A DNA stretch of 12,112 bases from Discostella pseudostelligera (Eukaryota > Bacillariophyta > Thalassiosirophyceae > Thalassiosirales > Thalassiosiraceae), in NCBI GenBank assembly GCA_036940085.1, contig JALLBK010000468.1, forward strand, positions 1 to 12,112, read 5' to 3'. Position numbers and translations under genes: made by a program. Positions 8,001-12,112 of this stretch are shown here, piece by piece. Numbering within the stretch: position 1 is the first letter of the stretch; each line of letters begins with the position of its first letter. The notes below the pieces were generated by a model. The model was not told where the DNA came from. It saw only the letters and a list, made by a program, of their open reading frames with translations, and did no database searches.

Positions 8001-11000
8001 GAATCGAAATCATATGGTCGCCTTGGATCTAAGAAGATTTTGAAAGTCGCAAAATCTTGGTCCGATTCCACCCCTTTGACAAAGGATTCTAGCTCTGGTT
8101 CGTAGAATCCCTGCTCACATACCGGTACTCTGCAGTCGAAGCCGATCCATCCTTCGGCGCACGCACAAACGTCTGGTGCCATACATTTGCCGTCATTGGC
8201 ACACATGAAAGCACCTTGGGTGAGATTTACATAGGCTGCGAGGGCAATTTGCCGATCAATCTGGTGTTTATATGGCGGGGTGAGATGTGGTTCTGGGCTA
8301 TCAAATGCATTCCATGGAAGTCTATTAGTTGAGAGCCAATCATAGGGCAAATTCGGCGAGTAACGAAAGTGCGGAGTGGTAATGTTGTCCATAGACGACA
8401 AGTACTGGAAGTGTGAAACTGCATCCTTGTGCAACTCGATCATAAAGCATTTTTCGGTCTGCTGCTTCGAGGCAGTTGGGTATCTATGAAGCAGAAATTA
8501 AATGAGTATTCGAGTCTGACATGACATCAAGATTTTTGGCAAAGACCTACCTCGTCTTCGTTCCGAAATCAGGGATTGCCGAAGTAGACTTTCTGTCTGT
8601 TTGCGCGCAATCGAAGCCACTAGTTTCTTCACACCAGGATGTAAAATTGCAAGGTTGGTATTCAAGCCAATGACTTTTTGTTGTTGAGTCAATCATCCAC
8701 CCTGGCATCTCATGAAACGGTACGAAAAATCCCTGGTGGCATACAGGCACGCTACAGTCAAAGCCGCTGTACCCTGGTGGACATTGACAAGAGTTAGGCG
8801 CCACACACCATCCTCCATTGGAACAACTTTGCTCGCATACTGGAGTTCTGCAATCATATCCAGTGTATCCTCTCTGGCAAGTGCAAAAGTTCGGTCCAGT
8901 ACAATCGCCTTTGGGGGAGAGTGCATCGACATAAGATCACATCATCAAATCAGTATCTCCACCTGCGCGGGAAGGTTTAAACTTACCTCCATTTCCACAA
9001 GTTTGCTCACACACAGGTGTCGTCTAGCAACGGAGCGAGTAAGATCAAGTTTACTTCAATCAGCAGAGCATATGAGTATGGGAACTCACACAATTTGGAT
9101 CGAACCACCCAGAATCACATGTGCAGACGTCGGGGGCAGAGCAGTGACCATTCACGCATTGTTGTGCGCAGTTTGCCTGGAGACAATCATCTCCCTGGTA
9201 ACCGGGGATGCAATGGCAAGTGTTGGGGGCTACGCACAGTTCACGTGGTCTGCATGACTCTTGACACAACGGTTTGGTGCAATCAATTCCTGACCATCCA
9301 GGCAGGCACTGGCACTGGTCCGGGCCGATACAACGCCCATCGTTTTCGCATCTGAAGCTGCATGTTGCACTCATCCCTCTAATGATATTGTTGCCTCTAT
9401 CAGATATGTACATCAAGTGCGACGCATCATCCAGGGACATGTTTACATGTGCACCAAGTCCTGAAGGTCGATTAAACTGTGCAAAACGTAAGCTTTCGAT
9501 CAATGAACAACCTAACGAATGACTCCTCCCAGGATCTCACCTTGCTAATTTGTGGAGGAAATGAGTCTCGATAACCACATGATTGCTGTTGTTGACTGGC
9601 AGGTGCACCTGCGATAGTTTGAAGCCGCACGTCTTGTGTCATTTTGGAAACCATATAGTATTGACGCGTTTCACCGATGCCATTATCTATCTGGCTTTCC
9701 GACACTATCGTGACTTCAAAAATACCAGAGTCGTCTAATATCCCTTCGTGTAGTGCGGCGGAGCAAATCGGGGACTCCTCTGAATAGAATTTTGTTGCGC
9801 CGGTAGTATTGGTCGTCACAAAATTGACCGGTCCATTATTTGAGCAGTTAGCACTGCACCGAACTGTTATTCTTGTTCCGTCATTAGGATCTTCTCTGAT
9901 GTGAGTGCTGTTGTCATTGACAACGAGGTTGTAGGTAAATGAGTCCGATGCAATGAAATCACTCCAGCGCCTCTTATCTAGTCGACTCATTGGAGGAGAC
10001 CCGACGCAGTTCTTAATCGATCTGCCGATACTGTCCTGGCCAATATCGATATCGTACGTATCCCTAAACTGATAGTTGAAGTGGATGTTCCCTTCGACAG
10101 AAGTGGTAGTAAGTCCGTGCTCGTCAATCGGATTATTGTAGGATGAACAGCCATTCTGCCTTGTGATGGATGGAAGAGTGTCATCACACGAAATTTGCGG
10201 AGCAAATGTTGACATACTGCTGACACGACGAATTCGGCATGAGGATGAGTCTGCTACATATAAGACTCCATCTCCTGTCACCGTTATTGAAGTAGGATTG
10301 TTCAGAGTTGATTCGGCGCCATCTCCATCTCTGTCGCCCTCAAAGTCTCCTCCCGCTAGCTTCGTCACTGAGCCGTCACTCAGATTTACGCTGTGAATAG
10401 CATGGCGGTCGGTCACTACAATAGCATCTTCGAATGATGTCAGGGCCACATCGGATGGGTAATTGAAGTCACTGTCAGATTCAGCAATTGTCGTTACAGT
10501 TCCGAACTGGTCAATCATTCGTACCAATTTATTGTTGGTGTCTGCCACAAACACATGTCCAACACTGCTGACACCAATACCTAACGGCGAGTCGAATCTT
10601 GATTGCATTTTGTCCCCATTGGCATAACCAGGTTCAGGATTCATTCCGCATCGTCCCGAAAAGCACTCGACTTTTACATTGGTCCAGATTTTCTCCCCAT
10701 GTATGGGATCAAATACAATGTCACCAGATATCTTTCGAATGCGATGATTGCCAGCATCAGCAACAAACAGGGCTGGGGTTCCATTTCCATTTCGGTACAA
10801 GAAGGAATCAGGATCGATCGGATTTGCATATGGCCACCACGCCCAATCACGCCACACGGCAATGTCTGTCGGTGACGAGAACTGTGCTCCATCCGATGCA
10901 AATCCGTCTTCATTGCCCGGAGATCCAGTTCCAGTAATCGTGTGAACTCTCCCACTTGGGGATATCATTCGAATCGCGTGGTTGCCAGTGTCGGCAACAT

Positions 11001-11951
11001 ACACATATCCATCATGGTCAACTGCAACTCCTTCTGGATGACGGAATCTACGAGAGAGACAGTTCCAAAAATGGTGAGTTATGCTTGCAATGCTGCGATT
11101 TTGAGGATTGTTGAAGTATTTGACGCCATGATTTACCTTGCATCAGATCCTTTCCCATCCAAAAATCCCTCTTCGCCATTCACAGAACCAGCCATTGTAA
11201 AGACATAGCCTTGGGGGTTGAACGAATATCTTCCACCGACAGCAGGATTATGTGGAATCTCATTTCCATCCGAAAATGCCGGGTAGTTCCAACCCATTGT
11301 CGGAGAATGCATGAGCCAAGGAGTAGAATTCACTCCGCGGACACTATCAACTCTGTGATTGGGCCAGATTCCATCCAGATCCTCTCCTTTCATCGCCGTC
11401 ACATTGGCGGCAGTGCTATTTGCACCCGACATGGACTGACCATGTCCCCAACATCTCAGCTCGCAGTGCGAATAATCTTCACCGAAACTGGATTGACAGG
11501 GAGGTGTTCCCGAGAGGTACATGCATACATGCGTTGTGGGTGAGTCTCCAAAATCATAACGGTGAGAACCGTTCACACTCCATGGAACGTCGGAAATTGT
11601 GGGAATGTTCATACTCATATCGTCCCATGCCACACCCTGAAGTTGAAAGTGGCACGTTTGAGTATTGTTCTTTCCATCATCAGGACCACCACCACAGGCG
11701 AAATCGGCACAAATGTGGCACTTGGACTGCACGCCCCGTGCATCACATTCGTGTCGGACATCTTGCCTATTCGTCGACACTCGACCTTTGGTCTCCTCCT
11801 TCTGCCCATGATACTTAGAATATGCGAATGGCCACTCTGGATTGATCACACTTTTGCACCAGTGCTGGGTCGTCCATGGGCGAGTTATTTGCATTGCCAA
11901 AGACCTACGAGCATATATGATGGTGAGAAGACATCCCAGCGTGATTCTCAT
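5058..11951 (-). CDS. Giant type I membrane protein: NHL propeller with inserted LCCL, ~13 EGF repeats, C-terminal TM (SIG/mastigoneme-like)
   Basis: Eleven exons, in transcript order: 11951-11137, 11047-9541, 9476-9090, 9023-8987, 8908-8551, 8483-7481, 7398-7160, 7077-5919, 5853-5685, 5594-5563, 5489-5058. They total 6138 nt, a multiple of three, coding 2045 residues. Every junction is GT...AG, keeps frame and restores domain spacing. Order: signal peptide (about 1-20); Cys-rich region with several N-glycosylation sequons (to about 250); NHL blades starting near 273, 328, 423, 466, 520 and 775; an LCCL domain (core 667-720) between blades 5 and 6; EGF-like repeats with three long modules between them (813-1916); a membrane segment (1983-1999); a Lys/Arg-rich cytoplasmic tail. 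Diatom sexually induced SIG proteins and Ochromonas Ocm1, a flagellar-hair component, are EGF-rich secreted proteins. Kinship is inferred from EGF style (C-APD-C-C, GWSGADC, TPICVQ) and remains unverified. The site of action is probably the cell surface or flagellum. Weak points are the first exon boundary and the last three exons. Confidence 0.82.
5199..5249 (-). other. C-terminal membrane segment of gene 3
   Basis: Residues 1983-1999 (AIISLSTLAAVCLCLLG) are uniformly hydrophobic, preceded by RHTR and followed by a 46-residue tail very rich in Lys and Arg (KAKHWIKEIKRKRRHR). With the N-terminal signal peptide this predicts a type I protein with a short basic cytoplasmic tail. The segment is slightly short for a membrane span. 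Confidence 0.7.
5490..5562 (-). other. Gene 3 intron 10 (73 bp, phase 0)
   Basis: Donor AACAAG|GTATAT, acceptor CAAACTCAG|TGTACA. Splicing gives PNKCTCSCQGAYN, the usual PN-x-C-x-C spacing. A second acceptor 18 nt upstream (CATCACAG) would add six residues in frame. With intron 9 it isolates a 32-nt exon (5563-5594). Confidence 0.68.
5595..5684 (-). other. Gene 3 intron 9 (90 bp, phase 1, frame-neutral)
   Basis: Donor TAGCA|GTGAGC, acceptor TTGCTATTACTTAG|GGCCGC. The length is a multiple of three and the unspliced frame has no stop, so retention would add 30 residues. Splicing gives LVNSRPRGVCSLPNK, which fits EGF 13 better. An alternative donor at TTCA|GTACTT has the same phase. Confidence 0.6.
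5854..5918 (-). other. Gene 3 intron 8 (65 bp, phase 0)
   Basis: Donor GATCTG|GTAAGT, acceptor TTTGTGATAG|TGCCAA. Splicing gives GPDLCQCAEGWSGYDC, completing EGF 12. Confidence 0.87.
6873..7296 (-). other. EGF-like repeats 7-9 of gene 3
   Basis: Residues 1404-1427, 1432-1459 and 1464-1517. Repeat 8 is split by intron 7 and restored as NTCTCERGWSGADC after splicing. Repeat 9 carries an insert of about 28 residues (WDSRWRDSRVGGGVPLFQKP onward) between its CKC and GYTGYDC parts, then runs into NTPICVQAEKF. The span includes intron 7. Confidence 0.82.
7078..7159 (-). other. Gene 3 intron 7 (82 bp, phase 2)
   Basis: Donor TTGCAC|GTAAGC, branch-like TTACTAAT, acceptor TTTGCGACAG|GTGCGA. Splicing completes EGF 8 as NTCTCERGWSGADC. 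Confidence 0.87.
7399..7480 (-). other. Gene 3 intron 6 (82 bp, phase 0)
   Basis: Donor GATGAG|GTAAGC, branch-like TGCTAACG, acceptor CATTGGTAG|TCATAC. Splicing joins VQDTDE to SYRPIITYDD and carries the frame into EGF 7. The unspliced frame runs on for 36 codons before a stop. Confidence 0.78.
8132..8203 (-). other. Isolated EGF-like repeat (EGF 6) between two long modules
   Basis: Residues 1129-1152 read CANDGKCMAPDVCACAEG, then WIGFDC, a compact EGF unit. It is followed by RVPVCEQGFYEPE, the same kind of lead-out seen after EGF 5 (SVPVCHQGFFVPF) and EGF 11 (SMPMCTQGYYDHL). Confidence 0.85.
8484..8550 (-). other. Gene 3 intron 5 (67 bp, phase 2)
   Basis: Donor GACGAG|GTAGGT, acceptor TCTGCTTCATAG|ATACCC. 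The upstream frame meets TAG inside the donor, so splicing is required. The join reads TKTR-YPTASKQ. Confidence 0.82.
8909..8986 (-). other. Gene 3 intron 4 (78 bp, phase 1)
   Basis: Donor TGGAG|GTAAGT, acceptor CTCCCCCAAAG|GCGATT. Splicing makes CGNGGDCTGPNFC, a regular EGF spacing. With intron 3 it isolates a 37-nt exon (8987-9023). Confidence 0.87.
9024..9089 (-). other. Gene 3 intron 3 (66 bp, phase 0)
   Basis: Donor AATTGT|GTGAGT, acceptor CCGTTGCTAG|ACGACA. The junction falls exactly between EGF 3 (ending PNC) and the TTPVC linker of EGF 4. Confidence 0.87.
9477..9540 (-). other. Gene 3 intron 2 (64 bp, phase 0)
   Basis: Donor GCAAG|GTGAGA, acceptor TTTTGCACAG|TTTAAT. Splicing joins ISK to FNRPSGLG and completes NHL blade 6. 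Confidence 0.87.
9688..10011 (-). other. LCCL domain inserted between NHL blades 5 and 6
   Basis: Residues about 618-725 include the LCCL hallmark: VRCSANC (Cys669, Cys673), then a spacer, then FYSEESPICSAALHEGI (Cys700), then DDSG and a VTIV strand. LCCL domains (cochlin, Limulus factor C, apicomplexan CCp proteins) are extracellular, disulfide-bonded modules that bind ligands such as lipids or polysaccharides. The core signature is clear; the N-terminal boundary is a guess. Confidence 0.8.
11048..11136 (-). other. Gene 3 intron 1 (89 bp, phase 2)
   Basis: Donor GCAAG|GTAAAT, acceptor CTCTCTCGTAG|ATTCCG. Splicing rebuilds SDAR-FRHPEGV, the normal run-in to NHL blade 1. Confidence 0.87.
11892..11951 (-). 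other. Predicted signal peptide of gene 3
   Basis: The first 20 residues begin MRITLGCLLTIIYARRSLAM: one basic residue, a hydrophobic core (LGCLLTIIYA) and a small-residue region near 18-20. This fits ER import, as expected for a protein full of cysteines, sequons and EGF repeats. The core is short and followed by two arginines, so the cleavage site is uncertain. Confidence 0.6.
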
Positions 11952-12112
11952 TTCCGCCTTCGTTGAGTGGTGATCATCGGTGTTTGAGTTTATAAAAATT
12001 TTGAAATTGAATCAGTATTCGAAAATTTCCAAGATCACCACGCAGCAGAGCCAGAAGCATCCCACTGACCATACTTCTCCCGTTGGATGGACCCAAGCTG
12101 ACTTTTGTGTAA
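11952..12112. other. Upstream region of gene 3 and unassigned window edge
   Basis: This 161-bp stretch precedes gene 3. It holds the TATA-like box and, on the minus strand, a short upstream ORF (11977-11948) whose stop TGA overlaps the main start as ATGA. From about 12035 to the edge all three minus frames and at least one plus frame are open, so a neighbouring gene may end or begin here. The fragment is too short to decide, and no product is called. Confidence 0.4.
11989..11994 (-). promoter_or_regulatory. Candidate TATA box of gene 3
   Basis: On the minus strand TATAAA lies 37 nt upstream of the ATG at 11951, within TTTTTATAAAC. If it is used at normal spacing, the 5' leader would be only about ten bases. 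The position is plausible, but the surrounding DNA is AT-rich and chance is possible. Confidence 0.35.

Larger units (their letters stand above)
8754..9362 (-). other. First EGF-like array (EGF 1-5) of gene 3
   Basis: Five tandem EGF-like repeats occupy residues 813-840, 845-872, 877-903, 908-935 and 940-967, with four-residue linkers such as TKPL, TTPV and RTPV. Each keeps six cysteines and ends in a G-W/Y-x-G-x-D-C type turn; repeat 3 ends in the variant GWFDPNC. Introns 3 and 4 bracket part of repeat 4, giving a 37-nt exon. The span includes introns 3 and 4. Confidence 0.85.
9372..11046 (-). other. NHL-repeat beta-propeller of gene 3 (six blades)
   Basis: Residues 273-809 contain six NHL-type units. 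Blade signatures are FRHPEGVAV...VYVADTGNHAIRMI, FSSPTDIAV...LFVADAGNHRIRKI, FDSPLGIGV...VFVADTNNKLVRMI, FNYPSDVAL...IVVTDRHAIHSV, LNNPTSITV...LYVADSSSCRIRRV and FNRPSGLGA...MYISDRGNNIIRGM. Blades 1 and 6 become contiguous only after introns 1 and 2 are removed. NHL propellers are usually protein- or glycan-binding platforms. Blade 4 is degenerate, and blade 6 is separated from blade 5 by about 225 residues that include the LCCL domain. Confidence 0.85.

Noticed and set aside
1..12112. tRNA, rRNA, CRISPR, insertion sequence or viral genes
   Set aside because: No cloverleaf, regular spaced repeat, transposase-like frame or terminal inverted repeat was seen on either strand.

Overview
The window looks like nuclear DNA of a unicellular stramenopile alga, most likely a centric diatom. 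The evidence is short spliceosomal introns (64-118 bp, all GT...AG), tightly packed genes on both strands, a plastid-type 'ASSF' leader on the first gene, and a giant NHL/LCCL/EGF surface protein of a kind I associate with diatom sexually induced (SIG) and chrysophyte mastigoneme proteins. The organism is an inference. No marker gene fixes the species, and nothing looks bacterial, viral or mobile.

Layout. (1) 216-1214, plus strand: a single-exon, cysteine-type glutathione S-transferase-like protein with a predicted ER/plastid leader and an odd C-terminus of five tryptophans. (2) 1572-4863, plus strand: a two-exon gene for a 1057-residue protein with an acidic N-terminus, a coiled coil, a basic patch and a long helical C-terminal region; the layout resembles the DNA-damage checkpoint protein ATRIP/Ddc2. 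(3) 11951-5058, minus strand: an eleven-exon gene that I reconstructed by matching splice sites to reading phase and EGF spacing. The joined coding sequence is 6138 nt (2045 residues). It encodes a signal peptide, a Cys-rich N-terminal region, a six-blade NHL propeller with an LCCL domain between blades 5 and 6, about thirteen EGF-like repeats with three long Cys-containing modules between them, one C-terminal membrane segment and a basic cytoplasmic tail. Genes 2 and 3 converge, with 194 bp between their stop codons.

The three genes do not form an operon or an obvious pathway. Genes 1 and 2 are head to tail and share a 9-base E2F-like motif upstream, which would suit S-phase or damage control of gene 2 if it is functional. 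Gene 3 is the most unusual object here: a large type I membrane protein probably displayed on the cell surface or flagellar hairs. It has two micro-exons and a frame-neutral intron whose retention would insert a hydrophobic segment.
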